A stretch of DNA of 64,000 nucleotides from JAWLBR01 sp041687495 (GCA_041687495.1 JAWLBR010000001.1:33404-97403), one strand, 5' to 3'; shown: positions 35,947 through 45,690, counted from the stretch's first letter. Notes: generated by a model from the letters alone, not told the origin. Made by a program: numbers and translations.

Positions 35947-38900
35947 GCAGTTCTCGCCTCCCCAGCTGCCAGTTCTATCAGGCGAGCATCACCAGCACTC
36001 ACCAGCGCCTGGGCAACATGGGGGTGACAAGTGAAGAATAGAATCTGATGACACCGGGCAACCTCGCCCAGAACCGCGCTGGTTTGCCGCAGTCGCTGTG
36101 GGTCAAAGTTAACCACAACATCGTCCATCACCAGAGGCAGCGGAACTGAACGGCGCCCGAACTCCCGTGCCAAGGCCAAACGCATGGCCAGATACAGCTG
36201 CTCGACCGTACCGCGACTTAGCTGCTCCACCCCTATCTGCTGCCTGTCGTTGGTCTCCACCCTGATCTCCTGTTGGCCGACGGGGGCATATACCCGAGTG
36301 TAGCACCCGCCGGTCATGGCCCTAAAATACTGCGAGGCAGTTTGCAGCACCTCCGGTTGCCTCTCTTTCTCATACTTTTCCCGAGTGGCAGCCAACAGCG
36401 CCCGAGCGATGGCTAGACGCTGCCACTCCCAGGCTCGACACTGCAGTTCCTCCACCAATGTGTCTGCTCGCATCTGAAAGAGGGAAAGCTGCTCATCTTT
36501 CTCCATGTCATCCAGCCGCTGGCGCAGCGAGCCTAGGCTAGTTTGACCCTCGGTTATCTGCGCTTCGGTGCTTGCCAGCCGTTCGCTCAGATCCGCCGCC
36601 TTTTGACGCAGCTCCTCCAATTGAGTCTGCTCAAGCTCGCCTCGCACCCTGCTATTCCACTGACCGCACTTGGCACCAATAGCGATTACCAGCCGACGCC
36701 GTCTTTCCTCCAGGCTTTGCCGATGGACACAGACCTCACCCTTGATGTAGAAATCGCCAATACTCTCGGCCTCAGCTTGCGCCAACAAATCCTCCACCGC
36801 CGCTTGGTGCTGGCGCAGCTGTTCTTGACACTCCCCCAACGCTTCCTTGGCAGAAGTGAGTTCGGTAGTCAGCATCTGAACTTGGTCCAGAGTTTGGTTC
36901 AGCCAAGTGACTGTTCCGGCAGCTTCACTGCGGCTCACAGGCGGACGGCCGCAGCTCTCGCAGACTAGATTGACCCCAGCCACAAACTCACCAATTTCTG
37001 CTTCCAGCGCATCCAGGCAAGACTGAGTCTCGTCCTGATCGTGGCGAGCGTCTTTTGCCGTCTGCGCCATTTGAATTACCTCGAGAACACCGTCCGCAGA
37101 CAAGGCCGGCGACAGATGCTGTGACTGCAGCCACGTCTGAAATCTATCCTCGGCCTTTCGGTGCTGCTGTAGGGCATCTTGATATGCTCTGGCCGCCTCC
37201 TCCTGCGCCCTGGCAACCAGTCTGTCTTCCTGCGCCAACGCTTCGCATCTGTTCACCGCTGCGGTAAGGCTGGTTCTCAGGCTTCCCTCAACTTCTAGCT
37301 CCGCAATTGCTGCGCTCGTCTGCTCTGCACTCGGCGTATGCGTTCCCGTGAGCACTTCTAGGCACCGATTGAGTTGTGCCTGCTTATCCCCGACGGAGGC
37401 GTCAATCCGCTCCAATTCTACTCGCCAGTACTCCTGCTGCCCGCGAATATGTGCCCGGGCAGCGTTCGCGGCGGCCGTCAGCTGAACCCTCGCAGTCCTA
37501 GCGCTTAAGCGCAGCACAGCAAAAACCACCCAGACCGCAGCCCCGAGTACACCGAGTGCGCCTGCTGCCAAGGCCTCCTCAAACACGAACAACGCGGCGG
37601 AGGTCAGCGTGAGCAAAACGCCTCCCGCCAAGGCTATCTTGGACCTTTGGTCGCCGCTGCAGGATGGGGGGGCAGCGGGTTCGGGCTCCCCTGCCTGCTT
37701 GTGTAGTGCATCTAAACATCGTTCAATCCTATCCCTTTCAGAGGCGAGCATCGCCATCTCCGTTTGCAAAGTGGAATGCGACTGGGCAGCCGCGCAGCGG
37801 GTCTCATAGGAGTATGGAGAAGCAGGACTCTGCCGAATAAGCTCGTCTTTGTGCCGTGAGGCTTCCTCAAAGTCGGCAGCGAGCTTGCGGCGGTTAGCCT
37901 TAACGGTGTCCAGTTCAATCCGAGCCCGCTCCAACTGTTCTTTGGTCGCCTGGACTCTGCGGGCGAACTCCCGTACAGTTTCCCGCGCCTGCAGACCTGT
38001 GTCAAACTCCATCAACTGCTGCTCGGACCACTCGCCCCCAAGTGAGCGCAGCCCCTCTGCTACTTGGCGGGACTTTTGTTCTACCCCACGCCGAAGAGTC
38101 TCGGCCTGTTGTAAGTTCTTTTCGTAAGCACTCTTCCGCTCTTGGAGGTGCCTGACTTCCCCCCTTGCCCGCAGCAAAGCCTCTCCCTCAGAAATCGCCG
38201 CTAACAAAGAGGCAGTGTGATTCGTTTGTTCTTCACGTTCGGCGACCTCGGCTTTAAGTTCGAGGATCCGCTGCTCTAACTGCTGCATTCTCTGAACTGT
38301 TGCCGGCGGAAGCTCAGGGACCACAGGCAGCTGGTTCAGCTCATTCTCCACCTGTAGAAGCTCTTCCCACTGCTCCCAGGCCGACATCAGTGCCTTGCAC
38401 CAGAGCAACTCCTGCCTAAGCTGACCGCGCCGCTGCTCTAGCTGAGTAATCGAGATGAGCAGTTCCCGCTCCTCCTCTTTGACCACACTGTACTCGTCTG
38501 GCAGCTTGCGCAGGACGGAGAGTTTCCGTGATACAGCATCTAAAGAGTCTACCAACTGATTGATGGTGGGTTTGGACCCGGCTGGCCGAAACAGTTGGTC
38601 TGCCTGCCTGGTTAAATTCTGTTCCACATCGGTGACGGGAACCGGAGTGCCTAGGCCGGCGCTGTACAGCGCTTGGCTAATCTCATCTTTATGCAGCGTA
38701 TCCAACTGTTCCAGCTCGGTTAACCCAAAGGCAAAAACACTGTAGAACACGTCCCTACTGACACTGCCCAACAAATTCGGCAGGAGCTCCTCGTCAAACT
38801 GGTTGCCCGAGGCATCGGAGACGGTCACGCTCCCCGCTGATGGACCTGAGTCTCCCCCCAACCGTTCCACTGTGTAGGAAGCACCACCTTGTGTGCCGAC

Positions 38901-39116
38901 CAAGAGGCGCCCTCCGTGTCGGCCGCCCCGCAGCGGCTCGCCTCGCAGCGGCTGGCCCCGTCGGTCAAACCCAAACCACATGGAACGGACAAAGTTCAGC
39001 AAAGTTGACTTTCCCGCCTCGTTGGGGCCTAAGAAGACGTTCATTGATGGCTCCAGTGTTATTTTCAGGTCCCGCCATACCCCAAATCCATCGACGTACA
39101 GTTCCCGGATGCGCAC
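35943..39116 (-). CDS. yhaN: AAA-type SMC-like ATPase, YhaN family
   Basis: 1057 aa. Walker A is in NVFLGPNEAGKSTLLNFVRS near residue 30; the C-terminal part has the ABC-like signature QLSRGTVEQLYLAMRLALAR and Walker B VPLPLVMDDVVVNFDPQ. Two long coiled coils flank a pair of membrane-like segments (SKIALAGGVLLTLTSAALFV, then ALGVLGAAVWVVFAVLRL) near residue 490-540, as in other YhaN proteins. A CESCGRPP element later may be a partial zinc hook. GTG start overlapping the yhaO stop by one base; together they form an SbcCD-like nuclease complex. Confidence 0.9.
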   Translation of the reverse strand: MRIRELYVDGFGVWRDLKITLEPSMNVFLGPNEAGKSTLLNFVRSMWFGFDRRGQPLRGEPLRGGRHGGRLLVGTQGGASYTVERLGGDSGPSAGSVTVSDASGNQFDEELLPNLLGSVSRDVFYSVFAFGLTELEQLDTLHKDEISQALYSAGLGTPVPVTDVEQNLTRQADQLFRPAGSKPTINQLVDSLDAVSRKLSVLRKLPDEYSVVKEEERELLISITQLEQRRGQLRQELLWCKALMSAWEQWEELLQVENELNQLPVVPELPPATVQRMQQLEQRILELKAEVAEREEQTNHTASLLAAISEGEALLRARGEVRHLQERKSAYEKNLQQAETLRRGVEQKSRQVAEGLRSLGGEWSEQQLMEFDTGLQARETVREFARRVQATKEQLERARIELDTVKANRRKLAADFEEASRHKDELIRQSPASPYSYETRCAAAQSHSTLQTEMAMLASERDRIERCLDALHKQAGEPEPAAPPSCSGDQRSKIALAGGVLLTLTSAALFVFEEALAAGALGVLGAAVWVVFAVLRLSARTARVQLTAAANAARAHIRGQQEYWRVELERIDASVGDKQAQLNRCLEVLTGTHTPSAEQTSAAIAELEVEGSLRTSLTAAVNRCEALAQEDRLVARAQEEAARAYQDALQQHRKAEDRFQTWLQSQHLSPALSADGVLEVIQMAQTAKDARHDQDETQSCLDALEAEIGEFVAGVNLVCESCGRPPVSRSEAAGTVTWLNQTLDQVQMLTTELTSAKEALGECQEQLRQHQAAVEDLLAQAEAESIGDFYIKGEVCVHRQSLEERRRRLVIAIGAKCGQWNSRVRGELEQTQLEELRQKAADLSERLASTEAQITEGQTSLGSLRQRLDDMEKDEQLSLFQMRADTLVEELQCRAWEWQRLAIARALLAATREKYEKERQPEVLQTASQYFRAMTGGCYTRVYAPVGQQEIRVETNDRQQIGVEQLSRGTVEQLYLAMRLALAREFGRRSVPLPLVMDDVVVNFDPQRLRQTSAVLGEVARCHQILFFTCHPHVAQALVSAGDARLIELAAGEARTA

Positions 39117-40387
39117 TATTGATCCTCCCCCAAGAGCAAGTCCAACGCCAACACTTTTGCCTCGGCCAGCAGCGCCTTCAACGCGTCTTCATCTGCCGAC
39201 TTCAGGTATCGCCTCACCCTCCTGTGCGTCATCAGTGGCTCGAGCGCCGCCGCCGCCCGCTCAAGCATCGCTGGCTCAGCCCCTTCGGCCAGCTGAAGTA
39301 AATCGGCAACAAAGTCCTCCTGGCTCCGCAGCTGTGAAAGGTCAAGGTCACGGCGAGTAGCCAAAGTCAGCTTGTGGGGGAAGACAAAGCTCCCGGTGAA
39401 GTCTGATTCACCTTCCTGCCACATCTGGAGCAGTTCGTCTTTGACCCCCCGCTGGTTGAGCCATGGGTGCAGAACTCCCCGCCCGCTAAGTTCGATTTCC
39501 ACCAAAACCCCACTGCCTCCATAGGCACGGGCTAACTGATCCAAGCGCTCACTAACTTTTCGGTTGAGATTGTCCTGGTCTGCGATCCCCTCGATAGGCA
39601 GCTCTATCTTCTCCCAGACCACGTCACTCACAGGCACGAATTCCGTAGTTATCGGCCCTTTGGGGGCAGCCTCAACTAACCAACAGCCCCGAAAGCCAGT
39701 TTCCAGAGAGTTTAGTCCCTGGGGACTACCTGAGTACACGACACTACACTCCAACGAATTGTACAGGATCCGGGCTTGGTGCACGTGCCCAAGAGCCCAA
39801 TAACAATAGCCCTTCTCAACCAAGTCCTGCAATCCCGCCGGTGCGTAGTTCTCCCTGCCTCCTAGACCGTCCACACTACTGTGCAGTACAGCCACTGAAC
39901 AGGCCGAATCACCGTCAGGCCTGTCGGGAAAGCGCACAGCTAAATTCTGTACGACTTCTTTTTGCCCATAGCTAATCCCGTATACAGACGCGATGACTCG
40001 TCCGCCCCGCTTCACCGGGACCCTGCCGACTTCCCTGGAGGGCAGCCAATGCACATGCTCTGGCCAAGCCACGTCAATCCGACGCGCTTCCAAGGGATCA
40101 TGGTTCCCGGCTGCAACAACGACCATGATGCCCCGCTCCTTCAGCCGCAGCAGCTGTTGGCGCACATACGCCAAAGTCCGAATGCCGACTCTACTGCTAT
40201 CATAGAGGTCACCGGCAATGATGAGACAATCCACATCGCAGCGCAGACACGCGTCTACAATCCTCTCCAGCGCCCTTAATGGGGAATTGACCAGCCGCTG
40301 CTGAAGCTGCTCAGGGACTGAACCTACTCCCCCAAATTGACTGTCCAAATGTAGATCAGCTGTATGGATAAAGCGAAAAGGCCGCAC
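39116..40387 (-). CDS. yhaO: Metallophosphoesterase (SbcD-like), YhaO family
   Basis: 423 aa. Phosphoesterase motifs in order: IHTADLHLDSQFGG, IIAGDLYDSSRVG, VVAAGNHDPLEARR and LGHVHQARIL, all with the metal ligands expected of the Mre11/SbcD fold. It partners the YhaN ATPase in DNA end processing; in Bacillus, YhaM/YhaN/YhaO relatives are linked to DNA repair. Start GTG 40387, nine bases after GGAGG; a TTG three codons earlier touches that site. A palindrome and a weak promoter lie 170 bases upstream. Confidence 0.9.
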   Translation of the reverse strand: MRPFRFIHTADLHLDSQFGGVGSVPEQLQQRLVNSPLRALERIVDACLRCDVDCLIIAGDLYDSSRVGIRTLAYVRQQLLRLKERGIMVVVAAGNHDPLEARRIDVAWPEHVHWLPSREVGRVPVKRGGRVIASVYGISYGQKEVVQNLAVRFPDRPDGDSACSVAVLHSSVDGLGGRENYAPAGLQDLVEKGYCYWALGHVHQARILYNSLECSVVYSGSPQGLNSLETGFRGCWLVEAAPKGPITTEFVPVSDVVWEKIELPIEGIADQDNLNRKVSERLDQLARAYGGSGVLVEIELSGRGVLHPWLNQRGVKDELLQMWQEGESDFTGSFVFPHKLTLATRRDLDLSQLRSQEDFVADLLQLAEGAEPAMLERAAAALEPLMTHRRVRRYLKSADEDALKALLAEAKVLALDLLLGEDQ

Positions 40388-40559
40388 GACTCTCAACCTC
40401 CTTCCTCAAGCCATTTCTCCTTTGTGGGAGATTACTCCATGCAAACACCCATTCCCTCCCCTTTAGGGCGAGGGTACTCCCGTCCCGGCTGCGCAAAGAC
40501 TGCGCCCGCGGCCATTGGGCCTCAAATTCAGTAAAATACTAGTCCAAGCCGCATATTCT

Positions 40560-40575
40560 TATTTCCCGGGAAATA
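40560..40575. promoter_or_regulatory. 16-bp palindrome upstream of yhaO, possible operator
   Basis: TATTTCCCGGGAAATA is perfectly symmetric. It covers most of the spacer of a weak minus-strand promoter (TTGCCA 40579-40584, 17 bases, TAAGAA 40556-40561) pointing to yhaO. The rest of the 287-base gap 40388-40674 shows only the terminator at 40615-40650. Confidence 0.45.
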
Positions 40576-40614
40576 TAATGGCAAGCAAGCCTACAAGGTC
40601 CCAAACAATCTGGC

Positions 40615-40650
40615 ACAAAAAAGCCCTGAAGGTTAGGAAACCCTCAGGGC
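40615..40650 (-). terminator. Terminator of the sugar operon
   Basis: Minus-strand GCCCTGAGGGTT and AACCTTCAGGGC arms form a stem with one mismatch followed by TTTTTTG, 25 bases after the stop of the gene at 40675. Confidence 0.9.
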
Positions 40651-40674
40651 ATATAGTCTCGTCAGGAAATGGCG

Positions 40675-41646
40675 CTAGATATTGACCACCTGGTGGGAAT
40701 CTGCCGACTTGTAGGCGGCGAGAGCAACCTCCAGAGCCTTGAGACCATCATATCCGGTGATGAATGGTTCCCGGTCAAGGGCCACGGTATCGACAAAGTC
40801 CTTGACCAGATGAAAGTCCATATCTCCACCCCACGGCAGATATCTGTGACCACTAGCTTCGGAGTACACGTCCAGTCTTTGCTTAAAGGCATCGATGCTG
40901 ATAACTCCATTCGTACCTACAATCTCCATTTTTACGTCTCCCCAGGTGGGAAACGCGCTGGGCCGTGACCAACTGGGATCCAAAGTAGCAAAAGCTCCAT
41001 TCTCCAACTTCATCGACAGCAGGCCGCAATCGTCGATGCTGATTCCGTGGATCATGGAATCGGCTTCGGCATACACTTCGGTGAATTCACTGGCGAAGAT
41101 CCAGCGGATCAGATCCACAACGTGAACAGTGTGATCCATCACAGCTCCACCGCCAGATAGCTCCTTCTCAATGAACCATCCACCAGGATTCCGCCCGTGG
41201 TTGGAAGCCCTTATGCCAATCAGTCGACCAAGCCGTCCCTGCTCAACAGCCTCTTTTGCCCTACGCACCGCCGGAATGAACCGACACGGGAAGGCAACTT
41301 GGAGCTTGACACCAGCGTCAGCACAGGCCTGGATCATCGCCTGGGCATCGGCAACAGTGGTGGCGATGGGTTTCTCTACCATCACATGTTTCCCTGCCTT
41401 GGCAGCCAGTTCAGTGTAGTAACGGTGTTTTGAGTTTTCGCTGCAGATAATCACCGCTGCAACATCTGCTCTTGCCAGCAGTTCATCCAAATCGACAAAG
41501 CTAGTTCCCAACTCAGCAGCCATCCGTTCGCCCCGCTCAGGGTTGTCATCGGCAATGCCAGCTAACTCCACCCCGGGAATCTGAAGCAAACTCTTTGCAT
41601 AAGAATAGGCATGCATATGAGCAAAGGAAATCATCCCGATTTTCAT
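40675..41646 (-). CDS. Gfo/Idh/MocA family dehydrogenase (sugar operon, third gene)
   Basis: 323 aa. The N-terminus is MKIGMISFAHMHAYSYAKSL, in which the usual Gly-rich loop is replaced by a histidine-rich variant (FAHMHA), then DVAAVIICSENSKHRYY and the catalytic EKPIATTVADAQAMI. GGAVMDHTVHVVDLIRWIF carries the conserved HxxD-type site. The variant loop suggests a nonstandard cofactor position, as in other members of this subgroup. GGGGGGAG before the ATG. It follows a second dehydrogenase by 16 bases. Confidence 0.85.
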   Translation of the reverse strand: MKIGMISFAHMHAYSYAKSLLQIPGVELAGIADDNPERGERMAAELGTSFVDLDELLARADVAAVIICSENSKHRYYTELAAKAGKHVMVEKPIATTVADAQAMIQACADAGVKLQVAFPCRFIPAVRRAKEAVEQGRLGRLIGIRASNHGRNPGGWFIEKELSGGGAVMDHTVHVVDLIRWIFASEFTEVYAEADSMIHGISIDDCGLLSMKLENGAFATLDPSWSRPSAFPTWGDVKMEIVGTNGVISIDAFKQRLDVYSEASGHRYLPWGGDMDFHLVKDFVDTVALDREPFITGYDGLKALEVALAAYKSADSHQVVNI

Positions 41647-41662
41647 TTTATCTCCCCCCTCG

Positions 41663-42649
41663 CTACAGGTGTACTGGTTTTCCGGTCGCCACAGATTCCA
41701 TCGCCGCTAAAGCCAGCTGCAGTGACTTCAATGCTTCGTCACCGCTGATCATTGGCTCTTCACCGCTCTGGATGCAACTGACAAAATGTTCAATCTCGAG
41801 AAGATATGGGCTCTTGTCAACGGGACTCTCGGGAACCGCCACTTGCGCAGCAGTATCTGAGGACTTGAGAATTGCCCGCAGGGGTGATGATTCGGCACTT
41901 TCGTGGTTGATCAAGCCCTTTTGACCAGCGATCTCCAACTTTGTCTGAAATCCACCATGGTTGAACCAACTACCTTCCACATTGGCGATCACTCCGCTCT
42001 TAAAGCGCAGTGTCACCAGGGCGTATTCGAACCGGTTGGCTTCTTGTCCCGCACTTCCCCGGGCAAAAATCCGCTCGACCTCACCAAACACCCATCTTAA
42101 GTAGTCAAAGTCGTGGATAATCATGTCTAGGACCAAGCCACCACTCCACTGGAAGTTGGCGTACCAGTCTTGCCAGGCGGTGGGAAAGCCGCCACCACCC
42201 CGCATGGTAGACACGGTAACTGGTTTTCCAATTTCACCTGAGTCTACAACCCGCTTGGCGGCAGCGTACTCAGGAAAAAATCTGACAACATGACCAACAC
42301 CAAATTTCACTCCGGCCTGCTTGCAGGCTGCAACCATCGCCTGTCCGTCTGCATAGGTTCGTGCCAGCGGTTTTTCGCAAAACACGTGACGCCCCTTTGC
42401 CGCAGCCAGTTCGACAAATTTGCGATGCAAATGGGTCGGCACGCATACATCGATGATGTCCACATCCGCCTGAGCGATGAGATCGACTCCGTCACAGTAG
42501 ACAACGGTGTCTGTCCCCTCATATTTTTGCCGCATCTCCGGTCGCAGGTCTGCCACCGCCACCAGCTGCGTATCTGGCAGCTGACGATATGCCTCAGCGT
42601 GGACTTTACCCATCGTGCCTAACCCGATTAGCCCTACTCTCAGTGTCAT
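41663..42649 (-). CDS. Gfo/Idh/MocA family dehydrogenase (sugar operon, second gene)
   Basis: 328 aa. Standard NAD-binding loop RVGLIGLGTMGKVHAEAYRQ, then VDIIDVCVPTHLHRKFVELA and the catalytic EKPLARTYADGQAMV. LDMIIHDFDYLRWVFGE holds the conserved His-Asp pair. It resembles inositol 2-dehydrogenase and related sugar dehydrogenases. Start ATG 42649 with GGAAGGTGG seven bases before. It lies between the epimerase and the third gene, and the three likely act in sequence on one sugar or cyclitol. Confidence 0.88.
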   Translation of the reverse strand: MTLRVGLIGLGTMGKVHAEAYRQLPDTQLVAVADLRPEMRQKYEGTDTVVYCDGVDLIAQADVDIIDVCVPTHLHRKFVELAAAKGRHVFCEKPLARTYADGQAMVAACKQAGVKFGVGHVVRFFPEYAAAKRVVDSGEIGKPVTVSTMRGGGGFPTAWQDWYANFQWSGGLVLDMIIHDFDYLRWVFGEVERIFARGSAGQEANRFEYALVTLRFKSGVIANVEGSWFNHGGFQTKLEIAGQKGLINHESAESSPLRAILKSSDTAAQVAVPESPVDKSPYLLEIEHFVSCIQSGEEPMISGDEALKSLQLALAAMESVATGKPVHL

Positions 42650-42674
42650 TCGGAAACCACCTTCCGTCAAGAAG

Positions 42675-43520
42675 TTACAGATCCGCTACCTTTCGCAGCT
42701 TGGCTGCGGTATCGGCCACCAGCATCTGCGGCTCGTACCGATACGGCGACAGCTCGGCCGTTAAGTAGCTATCATAGCCTACAGTTTTTAGGCTCGCCAT
42801 TAGGGCCTTCCAATCCATGTCTCCCTCAAATAACGAGGTGAACCCTTGGATATTGCCGACTTCACTTCGGAAATCTTTGACGTGCACTTTTCGAATGCTG
42901 GAACCTAGGGCTTCCACCCAGTGATGGGCAAATCCAGAAACCAGAACGTTCCCGGCATCGAAATACGCCCCCACCCACTGACTGCCAACACCATCAATGA
43001 ATCGACGCATCTCCAGCGGGCTAAGCAAAAACTTATTCCACACATTCTCCACGCCAATGTTGACATTGTGTCGCTCTGCCTCTGGGGCCAGTTCTTGGAA
43101 CGCACCCAACGCCCGCTCATAGGCAGTCTTATAGGATACGTCGCTGGTGACAACTCCGGGAACCACCAATACCGTGTCGGCCCCCAAGCCTTGGGCGGTC
43201 TCCAGCATCTTCACCACGATCTGCTTGCCCTTTTCCCGCAACTTCGCTTCGTTGCTGGTTAGGCTGTATGTCCAGTGCAGTCCTGTAGAAACACTGGGAA
43301 GTCCAAGCTTGTATTCCTGCGCCAAATCCCGAATCTCGCTGATGTCAGCATCCGTGGTATTCAAGCTCAACCCGGCAATATCGCCGGCCACTGAATCGTC
43401 AGGAAACGATTCCACTACATTGAGCTCAACTCCATCAAATCCCGCCTTGGCAGCCTCTGCAAAGCACTGTCGCACCGTGTAGCCTTTGGGGAAACACCAC
43501 TGATTGATCCCGATCTTCAT
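42675..43520 (-). CDS. Sugar phosphate isomerase/epimerase (TIM barrel, AP-endonuclease-2 family)
   Basis: 281 aa. The start MKIGINQWCFPKGYTVRQCF and the barrel strands AKAGFDGVELNV, GADTVLVVPGVV, NIGVENVWNKF (metal Glu), VGAYFDAGNVL (metal Asp), RKVHVKDFRS (metal His) and YLTAELSPYR (metal Glu) match the xylose-isomerase-like superfamily, including IolE/IolI. AAGGAGG lies eight bases before the ATG. First gene of the operon with the two dehydrogenases. The exact sugar is not deducible. Confidence 0.88.
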   Translation of the reverse strand: MKIGINQWCFPKGYTVRQCFAEAAKAGFDGVELNVVESFPDDSVAGDIAGLSLNTTDADISEIRDLAQEYKLGLPSVSTGLHWTYSLTSNEAKLREKGKQIVVKMLETAQGLGADTVLVVPGVVTSDVSYKTAYERALGAFQELAPEAERHNVNIGVENVWNKFLLSPLEMRRFIDGVGSQWVGAYFDAGNVLVSGFAHHWVEALGSSIRKVHVKDFRSEVGNIQGFTSLFEGDMDWKALMASLKTVGYDSYLTAELSPYRYEPQMLVADTAAKLRKVADL

Positions 43521-43694
43521 CTCTAATCCTCCTTAGAGCTCACTCTCAGCATTTTCCTCCTGATCAAATCACAAAACAGTTACAAGCTGTATTTAGGGTT
43601 TCAGGGGGTAATCTCCTGCACAAAACCCCAAGCCTCCGCTTCAGAACCAGTGACCCTAACCCCAGTTCAGCCTGTGGCCCTTGAGTAGAGCGAG

Positions 43695-43733
43695 AAACCC
43701 TAGAGATACCACTTTTGGCACCTCTAGGGCTTT
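43695..43733 (-). terminator. Terminator of the sel operon
   Basis: Minus-strand CCCTAGAG and CTCTAGGG arms with flanking A/T pairing (AAG..., ...TTT) form a terminator one base after the selB stop. Confidence 0.8.
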
Positions 43734-43734
43734 G

Positions 43735-45690
43735 CTACAGCACTGTTTCTTTTCCACTTGCTCCTCCAAGGACGCGAACATCTCCTTGACGCTGCGTGAT
43801 TCCCATGGCGTCCATCGTCTCCAAGAAAGCTATGGCTGCTTTTCTTCCTGTTCCCAAGGCATCTCGATATCCGGCCGTCGTTAGCGCTCCCAACTGCCGA
43901 ACCAGGCTTTGCGCCAAGGCTACCGCTTGGCAGAAGACTTCCTGCGTGACATATGAACCCTCGCCCACGGAAACAAGCTTCTCCAGCTTAACCAACAGAT
44001 CGACGATCAGCGCCGCCTCTTTATCCTTGGTACTAGCCTCCAGATCCTGGAGCCGCAATGGCTCGACCCCGCTCTTGGCAAACTCGCCTAGGACTCGATT
44101 CACCGTTGGGGTGGCAATCAGTTCAGCTGCCTCATCCTCACTCAAGGTGGTTAGCAGTGTCCCTAGCAGTCTCACCGTCCTCCGAGACAGCACCAGATCA
44201 AGCAAGCGGCTGTAATCCCGAGTTCCCAAAGCTGGAAAGCACCGACTTCTTAGCTCTTCCCGATCTATGCCCAGAGCCCAGGGACTTTGCCGCCGAGCTG
44301 ACGCGACCTCGCGCCGGATTACGTCCTGCACCCTCGCCAGATCGCTGGTCAGAAGGTAGTGTCCAGAGGACCCAAGGTCGATCAAGTCGCCAGCCACCTC
44401 CATGTCCGCAAGCACGGGCTCTACGACTGTGCTGGAAGCAGCCACCTCCTGGGCAATACGAGATATACTTAGCGGAAGTGGAATCGTGTTCCGACCGCCA
44501 TTGGTGCCCCCGGCTGCACCAGACTCAGCAAAGCACAGTCGAACCCGCTCGCAAAGATCCCCAGACTCTTTTACTTTCAGCGCGGAGAGCTCTGCTTGGC
44601 TGCGGCGTTTTCGTACCCTCCCAGTCCCACCGAGGACTCTCCCCCCTCCAACGGTCACAGCAGGTGACAGTTCCCGCAAGACAAAAGCGTCACCGGCGGT
44701 CGCTGCCAGCGGCGTCTCTAGGCGCAGCTGTCCATACCCAGTTTCACCAGCGGGCACACAGTCGCCGGACAGAAGCCGAATGTGCCCAAAGACATCACTG
44801 GTCCCAGAGAGGATTCGGAGCCGGCGGCCGTGCTGTACTCCCCTACCTTCAGGCAGTGCACGCACGGTTACGTCGTACAGCTCTCCGGCCAGGATTTGAC
44901 CGGGGTAGACTATGCTGTCGCCCCGGCGCACCTGCTCCTGATCGATACCTGCGAGATTGAGGGCACAGCGGTCTCCAGCGACAGCTCGAGAGCACACCTG
45001 ACCGTGAACCTGCAGGCTGCGCACCCTAGCCGTAAGGCCGGCGGGAAGGATAGTCACTGAAGTCTCGCTGGCAATCTGGCCTCCAGCCACGGTTCCAGTA
45101 ACGACAGTACCATGCCCCGGTATAGAAAACACCCGGTCCACCGGCAGCCGAAACAGCTGGTCGACCGGTTCTGCGGCAACCCGGAAGGCCAGCCGGTCTA
45201 GTTCTCCGACCAGCTCTTCAATTCCGCACCCTGTGACTGAGGAGACCGGGACTATCTTGGCAGACGCCAAACCCGTCCCCAATAACTGGGTGGAAATATC
45301 ACCGATGACCAGTTCCATCCACTCTGATTCGACCAGGTCTGCTTTGGTGACAGCCACTACCCCTGTGGAAACACCCACCAGTTCTAGAATACTCAGGTGT
45401 TCTCGGGTCTGAGGCATGACTCCCTCGTCGGCCGCGACGACCAAGACGGCGATGTCAATCCCGGTGACCCCAGCCACCATGTTCCGCACAAATCGCTCGT
45501 GACCGGGAACATCCACCAGTGACACTCTGGTGCCGCTAGGTAGGTCAAGGGGAGCAAACCCCAACTCAATGGTCAGCTGTCTTTGCCGCTCCGCGGGCAA
45601 GCGATCGGTATCGACTCCGGTTAGCGCCTTCACCAAGGCAGTCTTGCCGTGGTCCACGTGGCCTGCGGTTCCTATGGTTACATGCCTCAC
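43735..45690 (-). CDS. selB: Selenocysteine-specific elongation factor SelB
   Basis: 651 aa. SelB brings Sec-tRNA to the ribosome at UGA codons that carry a SECIS hairpin. G1 is GTAGHVDHGKTALVKALTG, G3 DVPGHERFVRNMVAGVTG, G4 TKADLV; domains II and III follow, and the C-terminal 250 residues are the winged-helix repeats that bind SECIS RNA. The length is close to the family norm (about 615-640). GTG start overlaps the selA stop by four bases. Last gene of selC-selD-selA-selB, so tRNA, selenophosphate synthesis, charging and delivery are in one unit. Confidence 0.96.
   Translation of the reverse strand: MRHVTIGTAGHVDHGKTALVKALTGVDTDRLPAERQRQLTIELGFAPLDLPSGTRVSLVDVPGHERFVRNMVAGVTGIDIAVLVVAADEGVMPQTREHLSILELVGVSTGVVAVTKADLVESEWMELVIGDISTQLLGTGLASAKIVPVSSVTGCGIEELVGELDRLAFRVAAEPVDQLFRLPVDRVFSIPGHGTVVTGTVAGGQIASETSVTILPAGLTARVRSLQVHGQVCSRAVAGDRCALNLAGIDQEQVRRGDSIVYPGQILAGELYDVTVRALPEGRGVQHGRRLRILSGTSDVFGHIRLLSGDCVPAGETGYGQLRLETPLAATAGDAFVLRELSPAVTVGGGRVLGGTGRVRKRRSQAELSALKVKESGDLCERVRLCFAESGAAGGTNGGRNTIPLPLSISRIAQEVAASSTVVEPVLADMEVAGDLIDLGSSGHYLLTSDLARVQDVIRREVASARRQSPWALGIDREELRSRCFPALGTRDYSRLLDLVLSRRTVRLLGTLLTTLSEDEAAELIATPTVNRVLGEFAKSGVEPLRLQDLEASTKDKEAALIVDLLVKLEKLVSVGEGSYVTQEVFCQAVALAQSLVRQLGALTTAGYRDALGTGRKAAIAFLETMDAMGITQRQGDVRVLGGASGKETVL

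Noticed and set aside
43521..43694. Gap between the sugar operon and the sel operon as a gene
   Set aside because: No open frame with a ribosome site; only the sel terminator lies at its edge.
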